A stretch of 64,000 nt of DNA from Crenobacter oryzisoli (GCF_030385785.1 NZ_JAUEDK010000023.1:1-64000), one strand, 5' to 3'. Positions 18,941-29,279 are shown, counted from the first letter of the stretch. Numbers and translations are program-made. Notes: a model not told the origin generated them from the sequence alone.

Positions 18941-19560
18941 TGGAATTGAAAGTAATCAATGCACAAGGTCAGGCTGCCGAAGGCCTGCAGGCGTCCGAAA
19001 CCCTGTTCGGTCGTGAGTACAACGAAGCTCTGGTTCACCAGGTCGTCACCGCTTTCCTGGCTAACGCCCGCAGCGGTAATCGTGCCCAGCTGAACCGTCG
19101 CGACGTCAAGCACTCGACCAAGAAGCCGTGGCGCCAGAAGGGTACCGGCCGTGCTCGTTCCGGTATGTCCTCCTCGCCGGTATGGCGTGGTGGTGGTCGT
19201 GCGTTCCCGAACAGCCCGGACGAGAACTTCGCCCAGAAAGTTAACCGTAAGATGTTCCGTGCCGGTATGGCCGCGATCCTGTCGCAGCTGGTCCGTGACG
19301 AACGTCTGATCGTTGTTGACGAGCTGTCCGTTGCATCCCCGAAGACCAAGGAATTCGCTGCCAAGGCGAAGGCCCTGGGCGTGGAGCAGGCTCTGTTCGT
19401 GACCAAAGAGATGGACGAAAACCTCTACCTCTCGTCCCGTAACCTGCCGAACGTGCTGGTGATCGAAGCTCAACAGGCTGACCCGTATAGCCTCCTGCGC
19501 TTCAAGAAAGTTGTGATCACCCGCGACGCCGTGAAGCACCTCGAGGAGCAGTGGGCATGA
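18940..19560 (+). CDS. rplD: 50S ribosomal protein L4
   Basis: L4 lines the peptide exit tunnel and binds macrolide-proximal rRNA; in E. coli it regulates the S10 operon. The 206-residue protein ([11 protein letters not shown]) has the tunnel-loop segment [15 protein letters not shown] at about residues 63-77 with no insertion or deletion suggestive of macrolide resistance. The start at 18940 overlaps the rplC stop and the end overlaps rplW. Confidence 0.98.
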   Translation: MELKVINAQGQAAEGLQASETLFGREYNEALVHQVVTAFLANARSGNRAQLNRRDVKHSTKKPWRQKGTGRARSGMSSSPVWRGGGRAFPNSPDENFAQKVNRKMFRAGMAAILSQLVRDERLIVVDELSVASPKTKEFAAKAKALGVEQALFVTKEMDENLYLSSRNLPNVLVIEAQQADPYSLLRFKKVVITRDAVKHLEEQWA

Positions 19561-19859
19561 ATCAAGAACGTCTGATGCAAGTAATCCTTGCTCCGGTAGT
19601 CTCCGAAAAGAGCACGTTCGTTGCTGAGAAGCACCAGCAAGTTGTCTTCCGCGTAGCAACCGATGCTACCAAGCCGGAAGTCAAGGCTGCGGTGGAACTC
19701 CTGTTCAACGTAAAAGTTCAGGATGTGACCACTGTGAACGTTAAGGGCAAGGTCAAGCGCTTCGGCCAACGTTTCGGCCGTCGCAAAGACTGGAAAAAGG
19801 CTTATGTAAGCCTGGTTCCGGGTCAAGAACTTGACCTGAACGCCGCTGCTGCGGAGTGA
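19557..19859 (+). CDS. rplW: 50S ribosomal protein L23
   Basis: L23 sits at the tunnel exit and docks trigger factor and SRP. The 100-residue product starts [20 protein letters not shown] and holds the conserved extended loop with [11 protein letters not shown]. The ATG at 19557 overlaps the rplD TGA by 4 nt. An exact TTCGGCCAA (reverse of the recurrent 9-mer) lies at 19761. Confidence 0.98.
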   Translation: MNQERLMQVILAPVVSEKSTFVAEKHQQVVFRVATDATKPEVKAAVELLFNVKVQDVTTVNVKGKVKRFGQRFGRRKDWKKAYVSLVPGQELDLNAAAAE

Positions 19860-19870
19860 GGAGATAGAGC

Positions 19871-20704
19871 ATGCCTATCGTAAAAGTAAAGCCGACTTCT
19901 GCGGGTCGCCGTGGCATGGTCAAGGTGGTGTCGCCTGACCTGCACAAAGGTGCACCGTATGCGCCGCTGCTGGAGAAGAAAATCTCCACCGCCGGCCGCA
20001 ACAACAATGGTCATATCACCACTCGCCACATGGGCGGTGCACACAAGAAGCACTACCGTGTGATCGACTTCCGTCGCAACAAGGATGGTATCCCGGCGAA
20101 GGTTGAACGTTTGGAATACGACCCGAACCGTACCGCGCACATCGCGCTGCTGTGCTACGCCGACGGCGAACGCCGCTACATCATCGCCCCGCGCGGTGTG
20201 AAGGCTGGCGCCGTGCTGCTGTCCGGCGCTGAAGCGCCGATCAAGGCTGGTAACGCCCTGCCGATCCGCAACATTCCGGTTGGTACCACCATCCACTGCA
20301 TCGAAATGCAGCCGGGCAAGGGTGCGCAAATCGCCCGTTCGGCCGGTGCTTCGGTGATGCTGCTGGCCCGTGACGGTTCTTACGCTCAGCTGCGTTTGCG
20401 CTCGGGTGAGATCCGCAAGGTGCACGTTGACTGCCGCGCCACCGTTGGCGAAGTGGGCAACGAAGAGCACAGCCTGCGCAAGATCGGTAAAGCCGGTGCC
20501 AACCGCTGGCGCGGTATTCGTCCGACCGTTCGCGGTACTGCGATGAACCCGATCGACCACCCGCACGGTGGTGGTGAAGGTAAGACCGGCGAAGGCCGCG
20601 TACCGGTTAGCCCGTGGGGCACGCCGGCGAAGGGCTATCGCACCCGTCGCAACAAGCGTACGAGCAACATGATCGTACGCCGTCGCTTCTCGAACAAAGG
20701 GTAA
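19871..20704 (+). CDS. rplB: 50S ribosomal protein L2
   Basis: L2 is a highly conserved protein required for subunit joining and peptidyl transferase integrity. The 277-residue protein has [15 protein letters not shown] near the N-terminus and the C-terminal signature [16 protein letters not shown] with the histidine linked to peptidyl transfer. It begins 11 nt after rplW behind GAGGAGA. Confidence 0.98.
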   Translation: MPIVKVKPTSAGRRGMVKVVSPDLHKGAPYAPLLEKKISTAGRNNNGHITTRHMGGAHKKHYRVIDFRRNKDGIPAKVERLEYDPNRTAHIALLCYADGERRYIIAPRGVKAGAVLLSGAEAPIKAGNALPIRNIPVGTTIHCIEMQPGKGAQIARSAGASVMLLARDGSYAQLRLRSGEIRKVHVDCRATVGEVGNEEHSLRKIGKAGANRWRGIRPTVRGTAMNPIDHPHGGGEGKTGEGRVPVSPWGTPAKGYRTRRNKRTSNMIVRRRFSNKG

Positions 20705-20711
20705 TTGACAT

Positions 20712-20990
20712 ATGGCACGTTCGCTGAAAAAAGGCCCGTTTGTTGATCTGCACCTGTTGAAGAAGATCGACGCGGCTCGTGCGACCAATGACAAGCGTCC
20801 GATCAAGACCTGGTCGCGTCGTTCGACCGTCCTGCCGGACTTCATTGGCCTGACCATCGCTGTTCACAACGGCCGTACCCACGTTCCGGTTTATGTTTCC
20901 GAGAACATGGTGGGTCACAAACTGGGTGAATTCTCGCTGACTCGTACCTTCAAAGGCCACGCGGCCGACAAGAAGGCGAAGAAGAAATAA
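20712..20990 (+). CDS. rpsS: 30S ribosomal protein S19
   Basis: S19 lies in the 30S head and contacts the A-site finger and S13. The 92-residue protein starts [19 protein letters not shown] and ends with the typical basic tail after [17 protein letters not shown]. The length equals E. coli. It is spaced 7 nt from rplB. Confidence 0.98.
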   Translation: MARSLKKGPFVDLHLLKKIDAARATNDKRPIKTWSRRSTVLPDFIGLTIAVHNGRTHVPVYVSENMVGHKLGEFSLTRTFKGHAADKKAKKK

Positions 20991-20999
20991 GGTGATGCA

Positions 21000-21329
21000 A
21001 TGAGAGTTTCTGCACAACTTAACAATACGCGCCTGTCGGCACAGAAGTGCCGCCTGGTAGCGGATCTGATTCGCGGCAAGTCGGTTGAGCACGCCCTGAA
21101 TATCTTGACCTTCAGCCCGAAAAAAGGCGCTGAGCTGATCAAGAAAGTGCTGCTGTCGGCTATCGCCAACGCCGAGCACAACGAAGGCGCGGATATCGAC
21201 ACCCTCAAAGTGACGACCATCTACGTCGACAAGGGGCCGAGTCTGAAGCGTTTCACCGCCCGTGCCAAAGGCCGCGGTAACCGCATCGAAAAGCAGACTT
21301 GCCACATCACGTTGACCGTGGGCAATTGA
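21000..21329 (+). CDS. rplV: 50S ribosomal protein L22
   Basis: L22 lines the exit tunnel with a long beta hairpin and is a macrolide-resistance site when altered. The 109-residue product starts [20 protein letters not shown]; the tunnel hairpin segment ([15 protein letters not shown]) looks normal. It lies 9 nt after rpsS and 10 nt before rpsC. Confidence 0.98.
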   Translation: MRVSAQLNNTRLSAQKCRLVADLIRGKSVEHALNILTFSPKKGAELIKKVLLSAIANAEHNEGADIDTLKVTTIYVDKGPSLKRFTARAKGRGNRIEKQTCHITLTVGN

Positions 21330-21339
21330 GGGAATAGCA

Positions 21340-22044
21340 ATGGGTCAGAAGATTCATCCGACGGGGTTCCGTCTTGCCGTAAACAAGAACTGGGCGTCCA
21401 AGTGGTTCGCTAGCTCCCAGAACTTCCCGGGCATGCTGAAGCAGGACATCGAAGTCCGCGAGTTCCTGAAAAAGCGCCTGGCTCACGCGTCCGTTGGTCG
21501 TGTGATCATCGAGCGCCCGGCCAAGTCCGCCCGCATCACCATTCACAGCGCCCGTCCGGGTGTCGTGATCGGTAAGAAGGGCGAAGACATCGAGCTGCTC
21601 AAGAAAGAGCTGCAAGCTCGCCTGGGCGTGCCGGTGCACGTGAACATCGAAGAAGTCCGCAAGCCGGAAATCGACGCGCAAATCATCGCTGACGGCATTG
21701 CCGCCCAGCTGGAAAAGCGCGTGATGTTCCGCCGTGCGATGAAGCGTTCGATGCAGAACGCCATGCGCATGGGCGCTCAGGGCATCAAGATCATGTCCTC
21801 GGGTCGTCTGAACGGCATCGAAATCGCTCGTACCGAATGGTACCGCGAAGGCCGCGTGCCGCTGCACACTCTGCGTGCTGACGTGGACTACGCGACTTCC
21901 GAAGCGCACACCACCTACGGTGTCATCGGTATCAAGGTTTGGGTTTACAAGGGTGAGTTGAAGCCGGGTCAGGCTCCGGCCGCACCGGTAGCCCCTGAGA
22001 AGAAATCCAGAAAGGCAGGTGGTCGAAATGCTGCAGCCAACTAG
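21340..22044 (+). CDS. rpsC: 30S ribosomal protein S3
   Basis: S3 helps form the mRNA entry channel and has helicase-like activity with S4 and S5. The 234-residue protein has the N-terminal [18 protein letters not shown], the KH domain with [14 protein letters not shown] and the C-terminal domain with [17 protein letters not shown]. Its TAG stop lies 17 nt inside rplP, suggesting coupled translation. Confidence 0.98.
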   Translation: MGQKIHPTGFRLAVNKNWASKWFASSQNFPGMLKQDIEVREFLKKRLAHASVGRVIIERPAKSARITIHSARPGVVIGKKGEDIELLKKELQARLGVPVHVNIEEVRKPEIDAQIIADGIAAQLEKRVMFRRAMKRSMQNAMRMGAQGIKIMSSGRLNGIEIARTEWYREGRVPLHTLRADVDYATSEAHTTYGVIGIKVWVYKGELKPGQAPAAPVAPEKKSRKAGGRNAAAN

Positions 22045-22444
22045 ACTCAAGTACCGTAAACAGCAGAAGGGCCGCAACACCGGCATCGCTACCCGTGGTA
22101 ACAAGGTTAGCTTCGGTGAGTTTGGTCTGAAAGCCGTCGGTCGTGGTCGCCTGACTGCTCGTCAGATCGAAGCTGCCCGTCGTGCGATGACCCGTCACAT
22201 CAAGCGTGGCGGTCGCATCTGGATCCGCGTGTTCCCGGACAAACCGATCACCTCCAAGCCGGCCGAAGTCCGGATGGGTAACGGTAAAGGTAGCCCGGAA
22301 TACTTCGTGGCGGAAATCCAGCCTGGCAAGATGCTGTACGAAATGGATGGTGTGAACGAAGAGCTGGCACGTGAGGCTTTCCGTTTGGCCGCAGCTAAAT
22401 TGCCGATCGCGACTGTGTTTGTGACTAGACAGGTAGGTCAGTAA
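22028..22444 (+). CDS. rplP: 50S ribosomal protein L16
   Basis: L16 organises the A-site region of the large subunit. The 138-residue product from the ATG at 22028 starts [17 protein letters not shown], which is the conserved N-terminus. An upstream in-frame GTG would add three residues not expected in the family. It overlaps rpsC by 17 nt, and its TAA shares one base with the rpmC ATG. Confidence 0.97.
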   Translation: MLQPTRLKYRKQQKGRNTGIATRGNKVSFGEFGLKAVGRGRLTARQIEAARRAMTRHIKRGGRIWIRVFPDKPITSKPAEVRMGNGKGSPEYFVAEIQPGKMLYEMDGVNEELAREAFRLAAAKLPIATVFVTRQVGQ

Positions 22445-22632
22445 TGAAAGCGTCCGAACTGAAAGCAAAGAGCGTGGACGAGCTGAAGGCTGAACTGTTG
22501 AGCCTTCTGAAGGCCCAGTTCGCGCTGCGTATGCAGCATGCTACCCAGCAGCTCGCTAAGAACAGTGAACTGAAGAAAGTGCGTCGTGACATCGCTCGCG
22601 TTCGCACCATTCTGAAAGAGAAGGCTGCTTAA
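22444..22632 (+). CDS. rpmC: 50S ribosomal protein L29
   Basis: L29 is a small helical protein near the tunnel exit that touches trigger factor and SRP. It is 62 residues ([20 protein letters not shown]), two antiparallel helices, with the conserved [14 protein letters not shown] at the end. The start overlaps the rplP stop (TAATG) and rpsQ follows 1 nt after the stop. Confidence 0.98.
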   Translation: MKASELKAKSVDELKAELLSLLKAQFALRMQHATQQLAKNSELKKVRRDIARVRTILKEKAA

Positions 22633-22633
22633 C

Positions 22634-22897
22634 ATGAGCGAAACCAAAGTGGTACGTACGCTGACCGGTAAGGTTGTCAGCGACAAGATGGACAAGACCG
22701 TAACCGTCCTGGTCGAGCGCAAGGTTAAGCACCCGATCTACGGCAAGGTAATCCGTCGTTCGAAGAAGTTCCACGCTCACGATGAGCAAAACGAGTACCG
22801 CGAAGGCGATATCGTTGTTATCAGCGAATCCCGTCCGCTCTCGAAGACCAAGTCGTGGGTCGTGACTGCACTGGTCGAGAAAGCTCGTCAAGTGTAA
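22634..22897 (+). CDS. rpsQ: 30S ribosomal protein S17
   Basis: S17 is an early-binding OB-fold protein of the 30S body. The 87-residue protein includes [20 protein letters not shown] and the KKFHAHDE loop. It ends the S10 segment. A 199-nt gap with a promoter and hairpins separates it from rplN. Confidence 0.98.
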   Translation: MSETKVVRTLTGKVVSDKMDKTVTVLVERKVKHPIYGKVIRRSKKFHAHDEQNEYREGDIVVISESRPLSKTKSWVVTALVEKARQV

Positions 22898-22900
22898 TGC

Positions 22901-22929
22901 TTGCAGAGGGGGTGACCCCTCTGTATAAT
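22901..22929 (+). promoter_or_regulatory. Promoter for rplN (spc segment)
   Basis: A perfect TATAAT (22924-22929) stands 17 bp after TTGCAG (22901-22906). The spacer is a near-palindrome, AGAGGGGGTGACCCCTCT (22905-22922), which could bind a regulator or fold in read-through RNA. The start site would lie near 22936, giving an untranslated leader of about 160 nt before rplN. Confidence 0.65.
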
Positions 22930-22939
22930 GGCCACTTTC

Positions 22940-23016
22940 TCGCCTTTAGAAAAAGGCGAATCCGCCCGTACGGGTTCCAAGACTGGCCGTTTGATACGCC
23001 GCGTAAGCGGCGTTTT
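22940..23016 (+). promoter_or_regulatory. Structured 5' leader with terminator-like hairpin before rplN
   Basis: The leader contains TCGCCTTT pairing with AAAGGCGA around an AGAA-like loop (about 22941-22962), and ACGCCGC-GTAA-GCGGCGT followed by TTTTG (22996-23016), which looks like a weak factor-independent terminator. Together with the promoter just upstream this is an attenuator candidate. In E. coli the spc operon is controlled by S8 further downstream, near rplE. Confidence 0.5.
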
Positions 23017-23096
23017 GCCTAGATATGGTTGCACCCTCGCAACCCGCTGTCGCGGCGAAAGTGACGGAATAAGTTGGAAAGAAAGGTAATCACACA

Positions 23097-23465
23097 ATGA
23101 TTCAAATGCAGACCATGCTGGAGGTCGCAGATAACACTGGTGCGCGCAAAGTAATGTGCATCAAGGTTCTCGGCGGCTCCAAGCGTCGCTACGCATCCGT
23201 AGGCGACATTATCAAGGTGAGCATCAAGGACGCCGCTCCGCGCGGTCGCGTCAAGAAGGGTGACGTGTACAGTGCCGTGGTTGTGCGCACTGCCAAGGGC
23301 GTTCGTCGCCCGGACGGCTCGCTGATCAAGTTTGACAACAACGCGGCTGTGTTGCTCAACACCAAGCTTGAGCCGATTGGCACCCGTATCTTCGGGCCGG
23401 TGACTCGCGAACTGCGTACCGAGCGCTTCATGAAGATCGTGTCGCTCGCGCCGGAAGTGCTGTAA
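23097..23465 (+). CDS. rplN: 50S ribosomal protein L14
   Basis: L14 contributes to intersubunit bridges and is the docking site of the silencing factor RsfS. The 122-residue protein starts [18 protein letters not shown] and contains [20 protein letters not shown] good ribosome-binding site (GAAAGG) precedes the ATG. It opens the spc segment behind its own promoter and leader. Confidence 0.98.
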   Translation: MIQMQTMLEVADNTGARKVMCIKVLGGSKRRYASVGDIIKVSIKDAAPRGRVKKGDVYSAVVVRTAKGVRRPDGSLIKFDNNAAVLLNTKLEPIGTRIFGPVTRELRTERFMKIVSLAPEVL

Positions 23466-23476
23466 GGAGAGGTCGC

Positions 23477-23791
23477 ATGCGTAAGATTCGCAAGGGTGAC
23501 GAGGTCATCGTTACCACTGGTAAAGACAAAGGCAAGCGTGGCGCCGTGCTGCGCGTGCTGGACGAAAAAGTGATCGTGGAAGGCGTGAACGTCGCCAAGA
23601 AACACCAGAAGCCGAACCCGGTTCGCGGTGTTGCTGGTGGTGTTGTCGAGAAGACCATGCCGATTCACGTGTCTAACGTGGCGATTTTCAACCCGGCTAC
23701 CCAGAAGGCTGATCGCGTTGCGATCAAGCAACTGGAAGATGGCCGCAAGGTTCGCGTGTTCAAATCGAACGGCGAAATCGTCGGCGCGTAA
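23477..23791 (+). CDS. rplX: 50S ribosomal protein L24
   Basis: L24 is one of the assembly-initiating proteins of the large subunit. The 104-residue protein begins [20 protein letters not shown], a KOW motif, and keeps [14 protein letters not shown]. The length equals E. coli. It is spaced 11 nt from rplN and 9 nt from rplE. Confidence 0.98.
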   Translation: MRKIRKGDEVIVTTGKDKGKRGAVLRVLDEKVIVEGVNVAKKHQKPNPVRGVAGGVVEKTMPIHVSNVAIFNPATQKADRVAIKQLEDGRKVRVFKSNGEIVGA

Positions 23792-23800
23792 GGAGCAAAC

Positions 23801-24340
23801 ATGGCACGTCTTTACGATTTCTATAAGAGCGATGTTGTACCCGAGCTGATCAAGCAGTTCGGCTACAAGTCGGTCATGGAAGTGCCGCGCATCGAGAAGA
23901 TTACCCTGAACATGGGTGTCGGCGAAGCGGTGGCAGACAAGAAGGTCATGGAACATGCCGTGGCCGATCTTCAGAAGATCGCAGGTCAAAAACCGGTTGT
24001 GACGGCAGCCAAGAAGTCGATCGCCGGCTTCAAGATCCGTGATGACTACCCGGTTGGTTGCAAGGTGACCCTGCGTCGCGAACGTATGTACGAATTCCTG
24101 GATCGCCTGGTGACGATCGCGCTGCCGCGCGTTCGTGACTTCCGCGGTGTGTCCGGCAAATCGTTCGATGGTCGCGGCAACTACAACATGGGTGTGCGTG
24201 AGCAGATCATCTTCCCGGAGATCGAGTACGACAAGATCGATGCTCTGCGTGGTATGAACATCACGATCACCACCTCGGCGAAGACTGACGAAGAAGCCCG
24301 CGCTCTGCTGGCTCTGTTCAAGTTCCCGTTCAAGGGTTAA
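23801..24340 (+). CDS. rplE: 50S ribosomal protein L5
   Basis: L5 binds 5S rRNA and contacts the P-site tRNA and S13. The 179-residue protein has [20 protein letters not shown] near the N-terminus and [20 protein letters not shown] near the C-terminus. The length equals E. coli. rpsN begins 4 nt after the stop. Confidence 0.98.
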   Translation: MARLYDFYKSDVVPELIKQFGYKSVMEVPRIEKITLNMGVGEAVADKKVMEHAVADLQKIAGQKPVVTAAKKSIAGFKIRDDYPVGCKVTLRRERMYEFLDRLVTIALPRVRDFRGVSGKSFDGRGNYNMGVREQIIFPEIEYDKIDALRGMNITITTSAKTDEEARALLALFKFPFKG

Positions 24341-24344
24341 GCAC

Positions 24345-24650
24345 ATGGCAACACTTGCACTGATCAATCGTGAGAAGAAGCGCGCTAAGCTGGTGGCTAA
24401 GTTTGCCGGCAAACGCGAGCAGCTCCTCGAGATCGCCAATAATCTGTCGCTCACCGAAGAAGAGCGTTTCGAAGCACGCCTGAAGCTGCAGGCGCTGCCG
24501 CGTAACGCCAGCCCGGTTCGCCAGCGTCGCCGCTGCGCCATCACCGGTCGTCCGCGTGGCGTATTCCGCAAATTCGGTCTGGGTCGCAACAAGCTGCGTG
24601 AGATCGCCATGAAAGGCGAGATCCCGGGTGTTGTGAAGGCCAGCTGGTAA
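24345..24650 (+). CDS. rpsN: 30S ribosomal protein S14
   Basis: S14 belongs to the 30S head. The 101-residue form with only one cysteine in [12 protein letters not shown] is the long zinc-independent type, unlike the short C-x2-C type. It starts [17 protein letters not shown]. It is tightly spaced to rplE and rpsH. Confidence 0.98.
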   Translation: MATLALINREKKRAKLVAKFAGKREQLLEIANNLSLTEEERFEARLKLQALPRNASPVRQRRRCAITGRPRGVFRKFGLGRNKLREIAMKGEIPGVVKASW

Positions 24651-24663
24651 TAGGAGATACCGA

Positions 24664-25059
24664 ATGAGCATGCATGATCCTATTTCCGATATGTTGACCC
24701 GCGTTCGTAACGCACAGCGTGCAGCCAAGGTGTCGGTTTCTATGCCGTCCTCGAAGCTGAAACTGGCGATTGCCCAGGTGCTGAAAGACGAAGGTTATAT
24801 CGAAGACTTCGCCGTAGGTGGCGAAGAGAAGAAGCCGGTTCTCGACATCCAGCTGAAGTACTACGCTGGCCGTCCGGTGATCGAACGCATCGAACGCGTT
24901 TCGCGTCCTGGTCTGCGTGTCTACAAAGGCACCAGCGAGATTCCGAAGGTGATGAATGGCCTGGGCGTGACCATCGTGTCGACTTCCAAGGGCGTCATGA
25001 CCGATCGCAAAGCGCGCGCAGCCGGTATCGGCGGCGAGCTGCTCTGCATCGTGGCTTAA
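24664..25059 (+). CDS. rpsH: 30S ribosomal protein S8
   Basis: S8 binds helix 21 of 16S rRNA and, in E. coli, represses the spc operon. The 131-residue protein starts [18 protein letters not shown] and has the C-terminal signature [20 protein letters not shown]. It lies in the conserved rpsN-rpsH-rplF order. Confidence 0.98.
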   Translation: MSMHDPISDMLTRVRNAQRAAKVSVSMPSSKLKLAIAQVLKDEGYIEDFAVGGEEKKPVLDIQLKYYAGRPVIERIERVSRPGLRVYKGTSEIPKVMNGLGVTIVSTSKGVMTDRKARAAGIGGELLCIVA

Positions 25060-25070
25060 TGGAGGGTTGA

Positions 25071-25604
25071 ATGTCTCGCGTAGCTAAGAACCCGGTTGCG
25101 ATCCCGGCTGGCGTTGAAGTGAAGTTCAACGCGACCGACGTGACCGTGAAAGGCAGCCTTGGCACCCTCAGCACGCCGCTGTGCGGGGATGTCGAAATCA
25201 AGCTCGATAACAACGAGCTGACCTTCGCTGCGAAAAACGATAGCAAGTTCGCACGTGCCATGTCCGGCACGCTGCGTGCTCTCCTCAACAACATGGTGAC
25301 CGGTGTCTCCAAAGGCTTCGAGAAGAAGCTGCAGCTGGTGGGTGTGGGTTACCGCGCTCAAGCCGCTGGCGATACCCTGAACCTGTCGCTTGGTTTCTCG
25401 CACCCGGTGGCCCACAAGATGCCGGAAGGCATTACCGTGGCGACTCCGACGCAGACCGAAATCCTGGTTAAGGGCGCTAACAAGCAGCTCGTTGGCCAGG
25501 TGGCTGCCGAGATCCGCGCTTACCGCTCGCCGGAGCCCTACAAAGGTAAGGGTGTTCGTTATGCGGATGAAGTCGTGGTTCTCAAAGAGACCAAGAAGAA
25601 GTAA
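25071..25604 (+). CDS. rplF: 50S ribosomal protein L6
   Basis: L6 lies near the factor-binding site next to the sarcin-ricin loop. The 177-residue protein begins [19 protein letters not shown], and near its C-terminus carries the signature [17 protein letters not shown]. The length equals E. coli. It is spaced 11 nt after rpsH with ribosome-binding site GGAGG. Confidence 0.98.
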   Translation: MSRVAKNPVAIPAGVEVKFNATDVTVKGSLGTLSTPLCGDVEIKLDNNELTFAAKNDSKFARAMSGTLRALLNNMVTGVSKGFEKKLQLVGVGYRAQAAGDTLNLSLGFSHPVAHKMPEGITVATPTQTEILVKGANKQLVGQVAAEIRAYRSPEPYKGKGVRYADEVVVLKETKKK

Positions 25605-25617
25605 TTGAGGCGCTGAA

Positions 25618-25971
25618 ATGGACAAGAAACAAGCTCGACTCCGCCGTGCACGCAAAACCCGTGCTCGGATTGCGGAGCTCAAGATGGTGCGGCTCAGCGT
25701 GCATCGCACGAACGGCCACATCTACGCTCAGATCATCGATGAGACTGGTAGCCGTGTGCTGGCCAGCGCTTCGACTCTTGAAGCTGAAGTGCGTTCGGAT
25801 GCAGGCAATGGCGGCAACGTGAAAGCGGCCGTCGCTGTAGGCAAACGCATCGCCGAGAAGGCTAAAGCAGCTGGCATCGAGAAAGTGTCGTTTGACCGCG
25901 CCGGCTTCAAGTACCACGGCCGTGTCAAGGCCCTGGCTGATGCCGCTCGCGAGCACGGTCTCGTATTCTAA
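25618..25971 (+). CDS. rplR: 50S ribosomal protein L18
   Basis: L18 binds 5S rRNA with L5 and L25. The 117-residue protein starts [18 protein letters not shown] and ends with [20 protein letters not shown], the family signature. The length equals E. coli. rpsE follows after 13 nt. Confidence 0.98.
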   Translation: MDKKQARLRRARKTRARIAELKMVRLSVHRTNGHIYAQIIDETGSRVLASASTLEAEVRSDAGNGGNVKAAVAVGKRIAEKAKAAGIEKVSFDRAGFKYHGRVKALADAAREHGLVF

Positions 25972-25984
25972 TTCGGAGTGAAGA

Positions 25985-26503
25985 ATGGCTAAGCACGAAA
26001 TGGAAGATCGTGGCGACGGTCTGATCGAGAAAATGATCAGCGTCAACCGCGTCACCAAAGTGGTGAAGGGCGGTCGTATCATGGCCTTCTCCGCGCTCAC
26101 CGTGGTGGGTGATGGTGATGGCGGTATCGGCATGGGCAAAGGCAAGTCGAAAGAAGTGCCGGTTGCCGTGCAAAAAGCGATGGAACAAGCCCGTCGCACC
26201 CTGGTGAAGATCCCGCTCAAGAACGGCACCCTGCATCACGCCGTAGTGGGTAAGCACGGTGCTACCACCGTCTTCATGCAGCCGGCCAAAGAAGGTACCG
26301 GTGTGAAGGCTGGCGGCCCGATGCGTGTGATCTTCGACGCCATGGGCGTTCACAACGTGTCCGCGAAGATTCACGGTTCGACCAACCCGTACAACGTGGT
26401 TCGCGCCACGCTGGACGGTCTGAACAAGATCTGCACTCCGTCGCAGATTGCTGCGAAGCGTGGTCTGACCGTCGAGGACATCCTGGGGGTGGAGCATGAG
26501 TAA
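25985..26503 (+). CDS. rpsE: 30S ribosomal protein S5
   Basis: S5 stabilises the decoding region and is the spectinomycin-resistance target. The 172-residue protein contains [20 protein letters not shown] with the loop near the spectinomycin site apparently wild type, and [16 protein letters not shown] near the C-terminus. Its end overlaps rpmD by 8 nt. Confidence 0.98.
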   Translation: MAKHEMEDRGDGLIEKMISVNRVTKVVKGGRIMAFSALTVVGDGDGGIGMGKGKSKEVPVAVQKAMEQARRTLVKIPLKNGTLHHAVVGKHGATTVFMQPAKEGTGVKAGGPMRVIFDAMGVHNVSAKIHGSTNPYNVVRATLDGLNKICTPSQIAAKRGLTVEDILGVEHE

Positions 26504-26681
26504 CGCTAAAACCGTGAAAGTGACGCTGGTGAAGAGCCTGATCGGCCGCCTCGAGTCGCACAAGGCGTGCGCTCGTGGCTTGGGCCTGAAGAAGATTCGC
26601 CAGACCGTCGAAGTGATCGACACGCCTGAGAACCGTGGCATGATCAACAAGATCAGCTACCTTCTGAAGATTGAGGGCTAA
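26496..26681 (+). CDS. rpmD: 50S ribosomal protein L30
   Basis: L30 is a small large-subunit protein with a ferredoxin-like fold. The 61-residue product includes [20 protein letters not shown] and [14 protein letters not shown]. The ATG at 26496 overlaps rpsE, implying coupled translation. rplO begins 4 nt after the stop. Confidence 0.97.
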   Translation: MSNAKTVKVTLVKSLIGRLESHKACARGLGLKKIRQTVEVIDTPENRGMINKISYLLKIEG

Positions 26682-26684
26682 ATC

Positions 26685-27119
26685 ATGTTGCTGAACACGA
26701 TTAAACCGGGCGCCGGCGCTAAACACGCCAAGCGCCGCGTTGGTCGCGGCATCGGTAGCGGCTTGGGTAAGACTGCCGGTCGTGGTCACAAGGGCCAGAA
26801 GAGCCGTGCCGGTGGTTTCCACAAGGTCGGTTTTGAAGGCGGCCAGATGCCGCTGCAGCGCCGTCTGCCGAAGCGCGGCTTCAAGTCGCTGACCGCTGGC
26901 AAGACTGCTGAAGTGCGTCTGTCCGAACTGAACCTGCTGCCGGTTGACGACATCGATCTGCTGGCGCTGAAGCAGGCTGGCCTGATCGCTATCCAGTCGC
27001 TGTCGGCCAAGGTCATTCTGTCCGGCAAAGTTGAGCGTGCTGTGACGCTGCGTGGTGTGCTGGCTACCGCCGGTGCCCGTGCTGCGATCGAAGCCGCTGG
27101 CGGCAGTATTGTTGAATAA
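26685..27119 (+). CDS. rplO: 50S ribosomal protein L15
   Basis: L15 is a late-assembly large-subunit protein. The 144-residue product has the glycine-rich basic N-terminus ([20 protein letters not shown]) and the C-terminal globular domain with [19 protein letters not shown]. The length equals E. coli. It precedes secY, the standard spc order. Confidence 0.98.
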   Translation: MLLNTIKPGAGAKHAKRRVGRGIGSGLGKTAGRGHKGQKSRAGGFHKVGFEGGQMPLQRRLPKRGFKSLTAGKTAEVRLSELNLLPVDDIDLLALKQAGLIAIQSLSAKVILSGKVERAVTLRGVLATAGARAAIEAAGGSIVE

Positions 27120-27130
27120 GGCGCACGTCG

Positions 27131-28450
27131 GTGGCGAATACTTCTCTAGTGGCAAGCGCCAATAAATTTGGCGATCTGAAAAAGCGCATTTGGTTCTTGA
27201 TCGGTGCGTTGATCGTATACCGGATCGGGGCTCATATCCCGGTTCCGGGCATCAATCCTGCCGAACTAGCGAAGTTGTTCCACTCGTCGCAAACGGGCCT
27301 CCTGGACATGTTTAACATGTTTTCCGGGGGGGCCCTGTCGAGATTTACGGTATTTGCCATTGGCATCATGCCGTATATCTCGGCTTCCATCATTCTGCAG
27401 CTTGCGGGCGAGGTCGTGCCCAGTCTCAAGCAGCTGAAGAAGGAAGGCGACGCGGGGCGGCGCAAGATCACTCAGTACACTCGCTACGCCACAGTGCTAC
27501 TCGCGACTTTCCAAAGTTTCGGTATCGCTGTGATGCTGTTTAAGCAGCCGAATCTGGTGGTGACGGCTCAGTGGGAGTTCTACCTCACCACGGTTGTTAC
27601 CCTGGTAACGGGTACGATGTTCTTGATGTGGCTGGGTGAACAGATCACCGAGCGCGGCATCGGCAACGGTATTTCGCTGATCATCTGCTCGGGTATTGCG
27701 GCAGGTGTACCGGCAGCAATCGGCAAGACGCTGACTCTGACGAGCCAGGGTTCGTTGCCGATTCTGTTTGCGATCGTGCTGTTCATTGCCGTAATTGCCG
27801 TTACCTACCTGGTCGTGTTCGTCGAGCGCGGTCAGCGCAAGGTGCTGGTCAACTACGCCAAGCGCCAGGTGGGCAACCGGATCATGCAGGGCCAGAGCAC
27901 GCACTTGCCGCTCAAGCTCAACATGGCCGGCGTGATTCCACCTATCTTTGCTTCGAGCATTATCCTGTTCCCGGCTACCGTGCTGGGCTGGTTTGGCAAT
28001 ACGCAAGGGTTTGGTTGGCTGAAGTCGGTGGCAGACAAACTGCACCCGGGCCAGCCGATTTACGTGCTGCTTTACGCGGCAGCCATCATCTTCTTCTGCT
28101 ATTTCTACACGGCGTTGGTCTTCAACCCGAAGGAAACGGCGGACAACCTGAAGAAGAGTGGGGCGTTCGTTCCGGGTATTCGTCCGGGTGAACAGACTTC
28201 TCGGTACATCGAGAAGATCCTCCTGCGGCTGACGCTGATTGGAGCGATTTACATCACGCTGGTCTGCTTGCTGCCAGAATTCCTGATCCTGAAGTGGAAC
28301 GTTCCGTTCTATTTTGGGGGTACCTCGCTGCTGATTATGGTAGTGGTGACCATGGATTTCATGGCACAGGTCCAGTCCTACGTGCTGTCACACCAGTACG
28401 AGAGCTTGCTGAAGAAGGCCAACTTCAAAGGCAATGCGCTCACCCGCTGA
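27131..28450 (+). CDS. secY: Preprotein translocase subunit SecY
   Basis: SecY is the channel of the Sec translocon in the inner membrane. The 439-residue protein has ten predicted membrane helices and conserved segments such as [11 protein letters not shown] (start of helix 1), FALGIMPYI-like [14 protein letters not shown] (helix 2) and [19 protein letters not shown] (cytoplasmic loop). It uses a GTG start at 27131. infA begins 21 nt after the stop. Confidence 0.98.
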   Translation: MANTSLVASANKFGDLKKRIWFLIGALIVYRIGAHIPVPGINPAELAKLFHSSQTGLLDMFNMFSGGALSRFTVFAIGIMPYISASIILQLAGEVVPSLKQLKKEGDAGRRKITQYTRYATVLLATFQSFGIAVMLFKQPNLVVTAQWEFYLTTVVTLVTGTMFLMWLGEQITERGIGNGISLIICSGIAAGVPAAIGKTLTLTSQGSLPILFAIVLFIAVIAVTYLVVFVERGQRKVLVNYAKRQVGNRIMQGQSTHLPLKLNMAGVIPPIFASSIILFPATVLGWFGNTQGFGWLKSVADKLHPGQPIYVLLYAAAIIFFCYFYTALVFNPKETADNLKKSGAFVPGIRPGEQTSRYIEKILLRLTLIGAIYITLVCLLPEFLILKWNVPFYFGGTSLLIMVVVTMDFMAQVQSYVLSHQYESLLKKANFKGNALTR

Positions 28451-28471
28451 TTGACCGAGTTCACTGGGTTT

Positions 28472-28690
28472 ATGGCTAAGGAAGATACGATCCAGATGCA
28501 GGGCGAGGTCCTGGAAACGTTGCCTAACGCGACTTTCAGGGTCAAGCTGGAAAATGGACACGTAGTACTCGGGCATATTTCCGGGAAGATGCGGATGCAC
28601 TACATCCGCATCCTGCCGGGCGACAAGGTGACGGTGGAAATGACCCCGTACGATCTGTCGCGTGCCCGAATCGTGTTCCGTGCGAAGTGA
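28472..28690 (+). CDS. infA: Translation initiation factor IF-1
   Basis: IF-1 occupies the A site during initiation. The 72-residue OB-fold protein starts [20 protein letters not shown] and ends with the strand [11 protein letters not shown] use the ATG at 28472; an upstream in-frame TTG would add seven non-conserved residues. It lies between secY and rpmJ as in many proteobacteria. Confidence 0.97.
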   Translation: MAKEDTIQMQGEVLETLPNATFRVKLENGHVVLGHISGKMRMHYIRILPGDKVTVEMTPYDLSRARIVFRAK

Positions 28691-28722
28691 TTGCTTCGCG
28701 CGCGTTTAGATAAGGAACTGAC

Positions 28723-28836
28723 ATGCGAGTACAGCCTTCGGTAAAGAAAATTTGCCGTAACTGCAAAATCATTCGTCGCAATCGCGTAGTTCGCGTGATC
28801 TGCACGGATCCGCGTCACAAGCAAAAACAAGGCTAA
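28723..28836 (+). CDS. rpmJ: 50S ribosomal protein L36
   Basis: A 37-residue zinc-ribbon protein of the large subunit, start ATG at 28723 behind AAGGAA. The sequence begins [20 protein letters not shown] and carries the C-x2-C...C-x4-H ligands, so this is the zinc-binding (C+) form. It is short enough to be missed by length-filtered gene callers. Confidence 0.97.
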   Translation: MRVQPSVKKICRNCKIIRRNRVVRVICTDPRHKQKQG

Positions 28837-28839
28837 CAT

Positions 28840-28868
28840 TTGTTAGACCTGTTTTTGCGTGTTACAAT
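28840..28868 (+). promoter_or_regulatory. Candidate promoter for rpsM (alpha segment)
   Basis: TTGTTA (28840-28845), a 17-bp spacer and TACAAT (28863-28868) fall in the rpmJ-rpsM gap, with AAGGA before the rpsM start. The spacing is optimal and both boxes match consensus at four or more positions. It would give the alpha operon genes extra initiation. Confidence 0.6.
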
Positions 28869-28899
28869 CGCAAACTTTTCAAGGTCTTAAGGAAAGAGT

Positions 28900-29262
28900 A
28901 TGGCCCGTATTGCAGGGGTAAACATCCCCAATCATGCGCACGCCGTAATCGGCCTGCAGGCCATCTATGGTATCGGTTCCACCCGTGCGAAGGGCATCTG
29001 CGCCTCCGCCGGGATCAACACCACCACCAAGGTGAAGGATCTGACCGAAGCCGAGATGGAGACGCTGCGTGAAGAAGTGGCCAAGTTCACCGTAGAAGGT
29101 GACCTGCGTCGCGAAATCACCATGAGCATCAAGCGTCTGATGGACATGGGCTCCTACCGTGGCATGCGTCATCGCCGTGGTCTGCCGTGCCGTGGCCAGC
29201 GTACCCGCACCAATGCCCGTACCCGCAAGGGTCCGCGCAAGGCTATTGCCGGCAAGAAGTAA
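28900..29262 (+). CDS. rpsM: 30S ribosomal protein S13
   Basis: S13 forms head bridges to the 50S subunit and contacts P-site tRNA. The 120-residue protein begins [20 protein letters not shown] and ends with the basic tail [17 protein letters not shown]. It heads the rpsM-rpsK-rpsD-rpoA-rplQ order. Confidence 0.98.
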   Translation: MARIAGVNIPNHAHAVIGLQAIYGIGSTRAKGICASAGINTTTKVKDLTEAEMETLREEVAKFTVEGDLRREITMSIKRLMDMGSYRGMRHRRGLPCRGQRTRTNARTRKGPRKAIAGKK

Positions 29263-29279
29263 TTTAAGGAACACAGAGA

